Part shown: one piece after another, positions 7,616 to 15,606 of the stretch
Layout: the number at the start of each line of letters is the position of its first letter
Position numbering within the stretch: position 1 is the stretch's first letter
Source of the DNA: Kosakonia sp. SMBL-WEM22
GTDB lineage: Bacteria; Pseudomonadota; Gammaproteobacteria; Enterobacterales; Enterobacteriaceae
Assembly: GCF_014490785.1 (NCBI RefSeq)
Contig: NZ_CP051488.1
Location: 1,426,001-1,490,000, forward strand
Length of the DNA: 64,000 bases
Direction of reading: 5' to 3'
Made by a program: the position numbers and the translations under genes
Notes under the pieces: generated by a model
Told to the model about the DNA's origin: nothing
The model's input: the letters and a program-made list of their open reading frames with translations, nothing else
The model's database searches: none

Positions 7616-8535
7616 TTGAGATAATTAATCCTTTTTCTATTCGATTCATAAGACATATAGAAGGTGCTGTTTCGAATAAACTCTATTAATCTTTTTTTAT
7701 CGTTATGAGCTACGCAAGCTGTCAAAGTTCTAATGTTTTCAACACCTTGATATGATATGTCAACATATACAGATTTGATTTGTTTATCCATCCTATCCCA
7801 TTGTATGGCATCCGGTATGTAAAATTTGGCAGTGGTATATTTCTTATAGTAATAGGCAGATAGTTTTAAGTAATCTGGATAAATTGTTTCGAATAGACGT
7901 ATTTGTTGTATGTGCGTAATTTCACCAACAAATGTTCCATAATCCTTAACAAAATTTGAAGCTTCTCTTCCCGCGAGATGCGCTGCTTTCGAACAAATTA
8001 TAGCCTTATACTCCTCGATCCCCGCTAACCGCATTTCTATCTGTATTTGCCCTGCGCTACGGTTCTTCATGTCATATCCGCGCCCAATGGTGACACCTGA
8101 GGCGGAACCCGGCCAATGTAAGATTCGTGAAAAATTTGGCATTTGTTGAGGCTGACGAAAAGGTGCTACAGCGGTGATGTAATCAACGCCTTCTGCATCA
8201 AATGTTAGTTGCCCTTCTCTAACATGAAGGGGACCAGTTGTATGCCGTGGACGCCAATGTGGTGTAATTGCATTCATGAACATGCCATAAAACCAAGTCT
8301 CCATTGGATGTAGTAATCCCGAGGGAGCCATGTTTTGCAGGCGCTGTAACCAATGGATTGCGTATTGAGTTTCTTTATCGCATCGGCCATTCGGTCGGAT
8401 CGGTTGATCTGAAATATCGTTATATCCAGCATCAATGATCATACTTTGTAGTAGCTTGACGTCTTCTGGATTATTCGTTCCACATTCGCCTACAGAACCG
8501 TTAAGGCGAAATACGCGAGGAGAGTGATATGACAT
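7612..8535 (-). CDS. Peptidoglycan-binding/pesticin-like muramidase, probable toxin or T6SS effector
   Basis: A 307-residue protein without signal peptide. Residues of the first third look like a peptidoglycan-binding domain (EDVKLLQSMIIDAGYN, RCDKETQYAIHWLQ). The central part has HWPGSASGVTIGRGYDMKNR, typical of pesticin/T4-lysozyme-like muramidases; Thr of GVTIG and Asp of GYDM are candidates for active-site residues, while I could not place the catalytic Glu with certainty. The start at 8535 is preferred over upstream in-frame starts because AAGGA lies 8 bases before it. It overlaps the LprI-like gene by 4 bases, the layout of a cell-wall toxin with its immunity gene. AT-rich relative to neighbours, so probably acquired. 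Delivery by a type VI system is inference; no T6SS gene is in the window. Confidence 0.7.
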   Translation of the reverse strand: MSYHSPRVFRLNGSVGECGTNNPEDVKLLQSMIIDAGYNDISDQPIRPNGRCDKETQYAIHWLQRLQNMAPSGLLHPMETWFYGMFMNAITPHWRPRHTTGPLHVREGQLTFDAEGVDYITAVAPFRQPQQMPNFSRILHWPGSASGVTIGRGYDMKNRSAGQIQIEMRLAGIEEYKAIICSKAAHLAGREASNFVKDYGTFVGEITHIQQIRLFETIYPDYLKLSAYYYKKYTTAKFYIPDAIQWDRMDKQIKSVYVDISYQGVENIRTLTACVAHNDKKRLIEFIRNSTFYMSYESNRKRINYLK

Positions 8536-8795
8536 ATTTATATCCTTTACCATCGCAGGGCCGGTAGTTATGGCCTGCCGTTTACATACAACAGATTTCC
8601 TTAGCATTATTGATAGAGACTTGCTGTCGACGCTACATTAACTCTATAGCATCGACAATGAGTATCTGTGGTAAAGGGTATCACTATGATGACGGAGTTG
8701 AGGCGATTTTTTGATATTTATCGAGAATGATGTTTTCGTTTAATGGCTTGTCAGATTGGAGGCAAGTTCTTGCCCCCCATCTAACAATTATTAAG

Positions 8796-10334
8796 TTATA
8801 GCTTAAAGGCATTCACATCATTCAACAGCTTACCGGCCTGATGGCTGAGGGAGTTGGCGGCGGTGGCCATCTCTTCCACCATCGCGGCGTTCTGTTGCAG
8901 GTTGCCTTCCATCTGGCTGACGGCGACGTTTACCTGCTCAATGCCGTAGCTCTGCTCAGTAGATGAGTTATTCACCTGGTTTATCAGCACCGTGGTTTCA
9001 TCCACCGCGCCGAGGGCATCGTTCATGCGCGTGGTGACATTGGCGGCGTAATTCACCCCCTGGCCGACATTCTTAATCGCTTCATCAATCAGACCACGAA
9101 TATCGCGCGCCGCAACGGATGAGCGCTGTGACAGCGAGCGCACTTCGCCTGCGACCACCGCAAAACCTTTACCCTGCTCACCCGCGCGGGCGGCTTCAAC
9201 GGCGGCGTTCAGCGCCAGGATATTGGTCTGGAAGGCAATGCCATCAATAATGTCTGTAATTTCTGAGATCTTCGCGGAAGAAGCCGAAATATCATCAATC
9301 GATTTTTGCAGCGAGCTGAGTTCTCGGTGGCTCTCATTAACCATCGTCTGCACGCGGCCGATATAGGTATTCGCCTCTTTGGCGTTGTCCATATTGTGTT
9401 TCACCGTTACCGACAGCTCATTCATGCTGGCTGCGGTCTGCTCCAGTGAAGATGCCTGCGACTCGGTGCGCGAGGAGAGGTCATCATTGCTTTTGGCGAT
9501 CTCGCTGGCGGCGGTATCCACTTCATTACTGGCATCTTTTACGCTGGCTAACACGTGGCGGATTTTATCCATCAGCGCATTAAAACTTTTCGCCGTCGCC
9601 CCGAGTTCGTCGTTATTATCCAGCGCCACTTTATGGGTTAAATCGAGGGAGTGGCTGATTAATCCCATGCTATCCTGCAAACTTTTTAAGCCTTTACTTA
9701 AGTAGCGTAAAATAGCCGAGGCGAAGACCGCCACCAGCGCAACCAGAAAGACAATCGTGCCAATTAACAGCCAGAAAGTGTTGATATATTGCGTATGGTT
9801 ATTTTCGGCATATTCTTTCGCAATACTGTAATTATGCGCCAGCATCTCTTTTAAACCGGCACTTAATGCCACTGACGCATTGGCAGTAACACCGCCGTCA
9901 GAGACCATCAGACGCGCCGCTTCAATGCCCTGATTATGGTAGGCATCAGCCATGGCATCGGTCTTTTGCACATAATCATCAAAAATATCACGTGTCTTTT
10001 TCAGTAGTTGACCGTCGACGGGATCGCTGACCAGATTGGCCTGATATTCATCAAAGATCTGGCGGGTTTTATTTAGCTCATCCTTAGCCTGCGCCATATG
10101 TTTGGTAAACACCGCCTCGTCGCGCACCAGCAACGACATCAGGATCTGCCGTCTTGCCTCTTCGCGGTGCTGCACCGCTTCGCTCAGCTTGCTGATGCTC
10201 GGCAGACTATTTGACACAACATAATCAAAACGCGTTTGCGCATTATCTAATGCCCTGATGCTTAATCCGCCCAGCACAAGCATCGCAATAAAGGTGATAG
10301 CAAAAACAATAATTAATTTTCTTAAAATAGTCAT
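8796..10334 (-). CDS. Methyl-accepting chemotaxis protein
   Basis: A 512-residue inner-membrane chemoreceptor: TM1 about residues 8-28, a periplasmic four-helix-bundle sensor domain (about 30-185), TM2 about 187-208, a HAMP linker, and a long coiled-coil signalling domain whose tip carries the conserved hairpin IDGIAFQTNILALNAAVEAAR. It should signal through CheW/CheA. The C-terminus ends in LLNDVNAFKL and lacks the NWETF-type pentapeptide that tethers CheR/CheB in Tar and Tsr, so it is a low-abundance type receptor dependent on others for adaptation. Base composition is like the core genome, unlike its AT-rich neighbours. The ligand cannot be predicted. Confidence 0.93.
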   Translation of the reverse strand: MTILRKLIIVFAITFIAMLVLGGLSIRALDNAQTRFDYVVSNSLPSISKLSEAVQHREEARRQILMSLLVRDEAVFTKHMAQAKDELNKTRQIFDEYQANLVSDPVDGQLLKKTRDIFDDYVQKTDAMADAYHNQGIEAARLMVSDGGVTANASVALSAGLKEMLAHNYSIAKEYAENNHTQYINTFWLLIGTIVFLVALVAVFASAILRYLSKGLKSLQDSMGLISHSLDLTHKVALDNNDELGATAKSFNALMDKIRHVLASVKDASNEVDTAASEIAKSNDDLSSRTESQASSLEQTAASMNELSVTVKHNMDNAKEANTYIGRVQTMVNESHRELSSLQKSIDDISASSAKISEITDIIDGIAFQTNILALNAAVEAARAGEQGKGFAVVAGEVRSLSQRSSVAARDIRGLIDEAIKNVGQGVNYAANVTTRMNDALGAVDETTVLINQVNNSSTEQSYGIEQVNVAVSQMEGNLQQNAAMVEEMATAANSLSHQAGKLLNDVNAFKL

Positions 10335-10376
10335 AACGGCCTCAGGTGCAATCCATATCCAACGCGGATGCTATTT

Positions 10377-10403
10377 TTATCGGCGACTAAAGTGAAACCT
10401 TCA
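10377..10403 (-). promoter_or_regulatory. Sigma-28 (FliA) type promoter of the MCP gene
   Basis: Read on the minus strand: TGAAGGTT, an 11-base spacer, then GCCGATAA. The -10 is a perfect match to the FliA consensus and the -35 matches TAAAGTTT at 6 of 8. It starts about 40 bases before the MCP start codon, the expected place for a class 3 chemotaxis gene. Confidence 0.75.
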
Positions 10404-10764
10404 GCCAGAACATTATAAAAAGAGAGGTCTTCTAAGCCTTTTTTGATCTGGGCACGGATTGCGGAGGAATAATGATTAAATACAAGGGTTAGCGGGCATA
10501 AATAAATCGATTAAAATTGCTTTATATAATATATCGAGGTAATGCTATATGTGTTTTTTAGATATATCCTACATCTTAGGTGCGGTTTCTTTTAATGTTT
10601 AACTAATGCTGAACTTTATTTCAGTAACGTAAATATAAAATACTTCTAATTCCAGGTGGGAACTATTCTAATTAAAACTAAATCCATTCAAGTAAATAAT
10701 GCCGATGATTAGAAAGAAAGACTCCACCTTCCAAGTCAATGGCAGATGGAATCGGTATCAACGC
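10404..10764. other. AT-rich gap without a gene
   Basis: The stretch between the MCP promoter and the next small gene is AT-rich. I see no ORF with a ribosome site, no tRNA and no insertion-sequence ends in it. Confidence 0.5.
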
Positions 10765-11082
10765 TTAAGCTTGTAATTCGCCAGTCAGAATTTGTCGCTC
10801 TGCTGAGCGGTTAAGCTCCATCAATGCCGGGAGCAAGCTCGCGGCCGTACGGATGCTATGTCCGATTTGGCACAAGCTCTCTGGTGAGAATTGCAATGTG
10901 TCGTTCTCAGCAAAAGAGACAAAGGTTTTGCCTAAGAAATGCAGTCCATGGCAAAGCCCTGCGATGCTCTCTTCACAACAAAACGACAACTCCATCGCTT
11001 CTTCCTCACTCAAATGTGACGCATCAAGTTTGAGAAAAAGGTCGCGGAGTTCCGAGGATAAAATGTTTGTGTCAGGCAGCAT
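10765..11082 (-). CDS. Small acidic hypothetical protein
   Basis: A 105-residue product starting at 11082, chosen for the strong GGAGGTGCAAAATG context; an upstream frame extends to 11130 without a site. It is acidic and helical (ELRDLFLKLDASHLSEEEAMELSFC; IGHSIRTAASLLPALMEL) with several Cys residues, and has no signal peptide or membrane helix. I do not recognise the family. It overlaps the end of a 40-residue ORF by 11 bases and is read in the same direction, forming a two-gene unit divergent from a ribbon-helix-helix gene; small genes of this style are common in prophages and islands. Confidence 0.6.
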   Translation of the reverse strand: MLPDTNILSSELRDLFLKLDASHLSEEEAMELSFCCEESIAGLCHGLHFLGKTFVSFAENDTLQFSPESLCQIGHSIRTAASLLPALMELNRSAERQILTGELQA

Positions 11083-11194
11083 TTTGCACCTCCGGTACAA
11101 CAAGGCGATGGGAAAGAGAAAGGCTAGCAAAAGCGTTAGCGGATAAGGGGTTGGGCTTTAGATATCCGTACATGATACGATTGGCAACAGCCAT
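11072..11194 (-). CDS. 40-residue hypothetical peptide
   Basis: An ORF of 40 codons begins with MAVANRIMYGYLKPNP and ends in VVPEVQNAA. CTGGAGG lies at a good distance before its ATG at 11194, and its 3' end overlaps the start of the next small gene, so it may serve as a translated leader that couples translation of that gene. A longer in-frame version reaches 11287 but would run through a strong hairpin. I do not recognise the family. The peptide has no signal or membrane segment. Confidence 0.5.
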   Translation of the reverse strand: MAVANRIMYGYLKPNPLSANAFASLSLSHRLVVPEVQNAA

Positions 11195-11196
11195 AG

Positions 11197-11256
11197 CATT
11201 ACCTCCAGTAATGGTGTGGTTAGACGCCTCGGTAGTGTTCCCGCACTTCGAGGCGT
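11197..11256. promoter_or_regulatory. Structured leader: two inverted repeats before the 40-residue ORF
   Basis: Two perfect inverted repeats lie upstream of the ORF starting at 11194. CATTAC/GTAATG (11197-11213) encloses its Shine-Dalgarno sequence; ACGCCTCG/CGAGGCGT (11224-11256) has a 17-base loop and on the plus strand is followed by TGCTTTTT, like a terminator. A stem covering the ribosome site plus a second strong stem suggests RNA-level control, reminiscent of phage C4-type antisense RNA regions. That link is inference. Operators for the divergent RHH protein are the other reading. Confidence 0.45.
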
Positions 11257-11325
11257 TGCTTTTTAACTTCCATGCTTTGGTGTACATTGAACACCAGCTT
11301 TTTTAATATACAGAGATGAAAACCA

Positions 11326-11499
11326 ATGTCAACCAATGGCAACCAAAAAGAAAGGCATGTTGTACAACTTCGTCTTGATCCTGAACTGTCCGAAAGACTA
11401 GCCATTGCCATGAAAGAGGACGGCGATGATAACAAGGCAGGATGGATAAAGAGATTACTTCGAAGAGAGTTGGATCGACGGGCAATTAAATTGGATTGA
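11326..11499 (+). CDS. Ribbon-helix-helix (Arc/CopG-like) DNA-binding protein
   Basis: A 57-residue product reads MSTNGNQKERHVVQLRLDP and continues ELSERLAIAMKEDGDDNKAGWIKRLLRREL. The pattern is a short basic strand (HVVQLRL) followed by two amphipathic helices, as in Arc, MetJ and CopG regulators; such proteins bind DNA as dimers through the strand. The ribosome site is weak (AGAG about 10 bases upstream). It is divergent from the two small genes at 10765-11194 and convergent with the SIR2 gene, from which a hairpin separates it. It probably represses its own region. Confidence 0.65.
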   Translation: MSTNGNQKERHVVQLRLDPELSERLAIAMKEDGDDNKAGWIKRLLRRELDRRAIKLD

Positions 11500-11538
11500 A
11501 CTTTATAAATTATTTAGGTGACGGCGAATTTCGGTGGG

Positions 11539-11573
11539 TTAATATCTCATGGTTATTAGCCATGAGATATTAA
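11539..11573. terminator. Terminator between RHH gene and SIR2 gene
   Basis: Perfect 14-bp stem (TTAATATCTCATGG / CCATGAGATATTAA) with a 7-base loop, between two converging stop codons (11499 and 11578). AT-rich ends can serve as U-tract in either direction. Confidence 0.7.
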
Positions 11574-11577
11574 TTAT

Positions 11578-14061
11578 TTACAAACGAGTAGATGAAATTT
11601 TCTCTATAATATCCTCAAGGATAAACTTACTTTTATTAATGAATGAAATTCTTTTTATTAATGTTAAGTCATCAGAATTATGGTCTGTTAGATTTATCTG
11701 TTTCAACAAAGCTTTGCAAGAATGTTCGAATGTAACTTTATTGCCTTTATTAAACAATTTGAATTTAAAGTCATACACATCTTTGTATGGTATTATTTGC
11801 CTATATTTATATCCGTTATCAGGTAAACCTATTAAAATGTTATGAGCATTTATAAAAAGTTCAAAACTTTTGTTGCCGTCTGGTTCTCTAATGCATTTTA
11901 CTAGGTATAGCCTTGCTTGCTGAGTATCGATATTTTCAGTATGATAATCATCTTTCGACCTGGCTAGGGTATATGCATCATTCAAATAAGTTTGAGCTGA
12001 TTCAGTGTCACCAATAGAAATTCTGCACATTGCATATTGAACCCAGTAATGAGGCGAGTCTTTAAGCCACGGACAAACTTTCTTTAACTCCATATAATAG
12101 CTGTCAAGAGCCTTTTGTTTTTGAGGTAATAGTATTTCTAATACATGAAACCTTAGTAATGATTTGAAAAGCTTATTAGACTCATGAGAGATGCTTCTTA
12201 AGTTATCAAATGTTTTAACAACATTTAATAGTTTATGTTTGACATATGATTCACTGTAACAGTTATTAATAATAGCTAAAGACATTAAGCTTGATTTCGT
12301 TTCAATGGCGTTGCCATTTTCTACAAAGCGGTACAATGACTTGAAGTAAATATTGTTTCTTAATTCCATCTTATAAATACTGTCGTTTCCTGATATCTCG
12401 GAAATTAAAGAAGATGTTTTATGTGTATCGATTATATCGCAAAGTGCTATAGCAAAAATCGTATCTTTGAATAATTGGTTTTCGAATAATTCATCTGTTA
12501 TCTTTCTTATTCTCTCATGTATAGATGGGCTTTTTAATAGGCCGAGTAATATGCCTGATATTTGGCCGTTATATTCATCTTTTATTTTCTTAAATTTGAT
12601 ATCATATGGCAGCGCTGTTAGTTCTTCCCATAAACCCTGATTGTCGAGTAAATCGATGAAATTTGATATTTCAGTATTGGTTAATTGATCAAGACTCACT
12701 TCAGCAAACTTTAATTCAAGCGTACTTATAAACTGAGTCATTCTTAGAGCAATTGCACTTCTGTCTGCAATGATTAAAGTTAACTCATCTGGAAAGTTTA
12801 TGTTTATATGTCTCAATAATCTTTCAGCCCGACTATAGCCCTCAATTATTATTATTGTTTGCTTACGTGCCTTTACAATCAATTCAATTTCCGCTAGCTC
12901 ATCATCATATTCACTAGCTTCATTGAAGCTATAAACAGTATAGCCTTTTTGGGTTAGAGTAGAAGATAGCAGGTTCAGGAATATTGTCTTTCCGTTACCT
13001 AGTTCGCTATGCACAAGTATATTGTTTTTATTTTCAATTAATCTTATTGTGTCCTTAAGTAACTCACGTTCAATCAGGAAAAAATCTTGATAATTATTAC
13101 TTAAGGTAGTATCTACTTGTGATTCGTTGAATTTTCCAAAAAGTAATAAATCTCTAATCTCTGTATCTGTTATGGTTTCATTAACATGCTTTACTTCACG
13201 TGCTGTAAAACATTCAAGAAGTACACCTTCGTCTTGAGGATTAGGCTGAACAAATTTTTCAGCGATTAAACTTGAGAATCCTTCAACTCCGATAGGGAGA
13301 ACATGTCCAAAATCTGTCAATAGGAATGTTTCTTGGAATGTCGCTTCGTTATGAACAATAAAATATGTCTTATCAATTAAATTATCAGTTTGATATAGCA
13401 GTCTTTGTACATCCATGTCATACATTGAATATCCCACAAAGATAATCGCGCTTGCTGTTTCGAGATCCCTTTTGAAAATGTAATTCCATTGAGAGCTAAT
13501 AAAAGACTGAGGGGAAAGGTAAGAAGAGTTAGTAAGCTTTATTTTTGATTCAAGGTCATCAACTTTTGCATTTTCAATAAGACCATTTAAATGAACACAT
13601 AATCCATCTTGAGATATATAATCTTTCGGCTTCGCTTCGATATCGAGAGAGTCTACTCTTTTACCTATATTCCGGCATGCAAGTTCAATGGAATTATCAT
13701 AATTTGTTGTATAGAACCTGCGCCATGGTAGAGAGCATATTTTCTCATGCGAAGGATCAACATCCATCAATACAAATGAATCTTTGAGCAACTTTAGGAG
13801 GGCGAGTCTATCACCATGTTTTAAATACAGATGAGACGTATACATTAAATCTTCATTATTATCGCCTAAATTAGCTAATGATCCTATTTTCTTTGAAAGC
13901 TCGCGAGCTAGCGGAGGTTCTTCATGTAAAGTGTTATGTGCTTTTTTAGAAAAGCCTGCTCCGGTAAAAATTATTGCTTTTCCGGTTCCTATCTTTCTCA
14001 ACATTTCTTCTGTGTTTACTGGCGGTAGCTTGAGGTTTTGAACATCTATCTGAATCTTCAT
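11578..14061 (-). CDS. SIR2-domain P-loop NTPase, probable anti-phage defence protein
   Basis: An 827-residue protein in three parts. Residues about 1-270 form a SIR2-like domain: GAGFS (34-38), TTNYD (118-122), a catalytic-type His157 in HLNG, and VGYSMYDMD (209-217). Such domains in defence proteins usually cleave NAD+. From about 300 a P-loop NTPase follows: Walker A SELGNGKT (353-360) and Walker B IIIIE (404-408). The last ~300 residues are helical and TPR-like (SAQTYLNDAYTLARSK), probably the sensor. This order resembles Avs5-type (SIR2-STAND) and other sirtuin-linked phage defence proteins, though it is rather short. The start is supported by AAGG before ATG. Strongly AT-rich against the flanking core, so acquired. 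Defence by NAD+ depletion is inference. Confidence 0.75.
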   Translation of the reverse strand: MKIQIDVQNLKLPPVNTEEMLRKIGTGKAIIFTGAGFSKKAHNTLHEEPPLARELSKKIGSLANLGDNNEDLMYTSHLYLKHGDRLALLKLLKDSFVLMDVDPSHEKICSLPWRRFYTTNYDNSIELACRNIGKRVDSLDIEAKPKDYISQDGLCVHLNGLIENAKVDDLESKIKLTNSSYLSPQSFISSQWNYIFKRDLETASAIIFVGYSMYDMDVQRLLYQTDNLIDKTYFIVHNEATFQETFLLTDFGHVLPIGVEGFSSLIAEKFVQPNPQDEGVLLECFTAREVKHVNETITDTEIRDLLLFGKFNESQVDTTLSNNYQDFFLIERELLKDTIRLIENKNNILVHSELGNGKTIFLNLLSSTLTQKGYTVYSFNEASEYDDELAEIELIVKARKQTIIIIEGYSRAERLLRHININFPDELTLIIADRSAIALRMTQFISTLELKFAEVSLDQLTNTEISNFIDLLDNQGLWEELTALPYDIKFKKIKDEYNGQISGILLGLLKSPSIHERIRKITDELFENQLFKDTIFAIALCDIIDTHKTSSLISEISGNDSIYKMELRNNIYFKSLYRFVENGNAIETKSSLMSLAIINNCYSESYVKHKLLNVVKTFDNLRSISHESNKLFKSLLRFHVLEILLPQKQKALDSYYMELKKVCPWLKDSPHYWVQYAMCRISIGDTESAQTYLNDAYTLARSKDDYHTENIDTQQARLYLVKCIREPDGNKSFELFINAHNILIGLPDNGYKYRQIIPYKDVYDFKFKLFNKGNKVTFEHSCKALLKQINLTDHNSDDLTLIKRISFINKSKFILEDIIEKISSTRL

Positions 14062-14329
14062 GATTTACCTTAAGTTGTTTTATTATTAGTGGAATAGGTA
14101 TTTTGATGGAACAGATAATGATTTTTTAATCATACCCATACTATCAATGGGTAATTAATAGTATTTTTCTCTTTACTATTTTGCAAGGTAATTCCAGTGA
14201 GAATATAATGAACGAAACTAAAAATGTTTTATATATTATATATGTTAAAGTTAGTTAGCATTTAAAGAAGGCTAATAATTAATAGTGAGGTGAAAATAGT
14301 AAGGTTAACTATTTTTTGAAAAATTTAAT
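14062..14329. other. AT-rich promoter region of the SIR2 gene
   Basis: Very AT-rich sequence upstream of the SIR2 gene with many possible -10 boxes (for example around TATATATTATATATG). No ORF with a ribosome site, no integrase and no tRNA-like attachment site is seen. It is the right end of the AT-rich segment. Confidence 0.5.
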
Positions 14330-14366
14330 GCTCTTTAGCTCTTCCTAAAAGGAAGAGCTAAAGAGC
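14330..14366. terminator. Perfect 17-bp hairpin behind mtnD
   Basis: A 17-bp perfect stem (GCTCTTTAGCTCTTCCT and its complement) with a 3-base loop ends 11 bases from the mtnD stop. Minus-strand transcripts from mtnBCD would run into it, followed by an AT-rich tract. It also marks the border between core-like and AT-rich sequence. Confidence 0.7.
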
Positions 14367-14377
14367 TAAAGAAGTAA

Positions 14378-14920
14378 CTAAGCCAATCGCGGATACCCGT
14401 CCGCAATCGCATCACCGGTAAATTGCGCGATCCACCCCTCGGGGTTATCAAAAATCCTGATCGCCGTGAAGTTCGGTTCTGAACCCATATCAAACCAGTG
14501 CGGTGTGCCGGCGGGAACGGAGATAAGGTCGTTTTTCTCGCACAGCACCTGGTAGACCTCGTTGCCGATATGCAGACAGAAGAGCCCGGCGCCTTCGACA
14601 AAGAAACGCACTTCATCTTCGCCGTGGGTGTGTTCGCTGAGGAATTTGCTGCGCAGCGCCTCTTTTTGCGGGTTGTCAGCGCGCAGGCTGATCACATCCC
14701 AGCTCTGATAACCTTTCTCCTCCACCAGCTTGTCGATAGCGTGCTGATAGGCGTTAATCACCGTTTCCGGCGTTGGGTTAGCGCCTAAATCGCGTTCGGC
14801 TTGCCAGCGCTCAAAGCGCACCGCTTTCGCATTCAGCTTCTGCTGAATCTCTGTGGCGTCGGTGCTGTGCCATACCGGCGTGCTGGCATCGGTGTCGGTG
14901 TAAATCGTCAGTGCGCTCAT
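14378..14920 (-). CDS. mtnD: Acireductone dioxygenase MtnD
   Basis: Converts acireductone with O2: the Fe form to formate and the methionine precursor 4-methylthio-2-oxobutanoate, the Ni form to CO, formate and methylthiopropionate. The 180-residue cupin has the metal ligands in HTHGEDEVRFFVEG (two His, one Glu) and the fourth His in GTPHWFDMG. It matches the Klebsiella enzyme in length (179). Its ATG overlaps the mtnC stop by 4 bases, so it is the last gene of mtnBCD in the methionine salvage pathway. Confidence 0.96.
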   Translation of the reverse strand: MSALTIYTDTDASTPVWHSTDATEIQQKLNAKAVRFERWQAERDLGANPTPETVINAYQHAIDKLVEEKGYQSWDVISLRADNPQKEALRSKFLSEHTHGEDEVRFFVEGAGLFCLHIGNEVYQVLCEKNDLISVPAGTPHWFDMGSEPNFTAIRIFDNPEGWIAQFTGDAIADGYPRLA

Positions 14921-15606
14921 GAGGGGATCTGCTCCGGCTTGATGGTGCTGAATGAGTTAACCTGGTGATGATGGCTGGCTGCGTCATCATCATCGCGAAT
15001 CAGTTGCGTGGTGCGAAAACCGGCCTCTTCGGCAGCGTCCAGCTCCTGATGAATGTCGGAGAGGAAGAGAATAGAAGAGGGCGGTAGCGCGAGCTGTGCG
15101 GCAATATTGCGATAGGATTGCACTTCGCGCTTCGCACCCACCAGCGTGTCGAAATAGCCGCTGAAGAGATGAGTAATATCACCTTCGTCGCTGTAGCCAA
15201 ATAACAGTTTTTGCGCAGCAACGGAGCCAGAGGAATATACATAGAGATCAAAGCCCTGCGCCTTCCAGTTCTCCAGCGCGGGCAGCACGTCCGGGTAGAG
15301 GTGACCGGTAAAATCGCCGTTCACGTAGCCATCGCGCCAGATAATGCCCTGCAATGCTTTCAACGCCGTCGATTTACGGTCTTCATCCATAAATGAAAAT
15401 AGCACCTCGATAAGCTCGGCGCTGGTGGCGTTCGGCTGTGCAATCTCTTCTCGCAGATTATCGAGAATGGTGCTGACCGGCTCCTGGTACTGCTGCGCGG
15501 TGACAAAACCCGCCAGCCGCTCGCGGGCGTAGGGGAAGAGAACGTTGTGCACAAAGCGGATATCGCTGGTGGTGCCTTCTATATCGGTGACAATCGCGCG
15601 GATCAT
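14917..15606 (-). CDS. mtnC: Enolase-phosphatase E1 MtnC
   Basis: HAD-family bifunctional enzyme that enolises 2,3-diketo-5-methylthiopentyl-1-phosphate and removes the phosphate to give acireductone. The 229-residue product starts with the HAD motif DIEGTTSDI and has SSGSVAAQK and FLSDIHQELDAA as later motifs. The start at 15606 (GGAGAG upstream) overlaps the mtnB stop as ATGA; the frame is open farther back within mtnB, which is not used. Tight overlaps on both sides show translational coupling in mtnBCD. Confidence 0.96.
   Translation of the reverse strand: MIRAIVTDIEGTTSDIRFVHNVLFPYARERLAGFVTAQQYQEPVSTILDNLREEIAQPNATSAELIEVLFSFMDEDRKSTALKALQGIIWRDGYVNGDFTGHLYPDVLPALENWKAQGFDLYVYSSGSVAAQKLLFGYSDEGDITHLFSGYFDTLVGAKREVQSYRNIAAQLALPPSSILFLSDIHQELDAAEEAGFRTTQLIRDDDDAASHHHQVNSFSTIKPEQIPS

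Noticed and set aside
10335..14377. Prophage or integrative element
   Set aside because: AT-rich and with phage-like small genes, but no integrase, structural genes, attachment repeats or IS ends were found.
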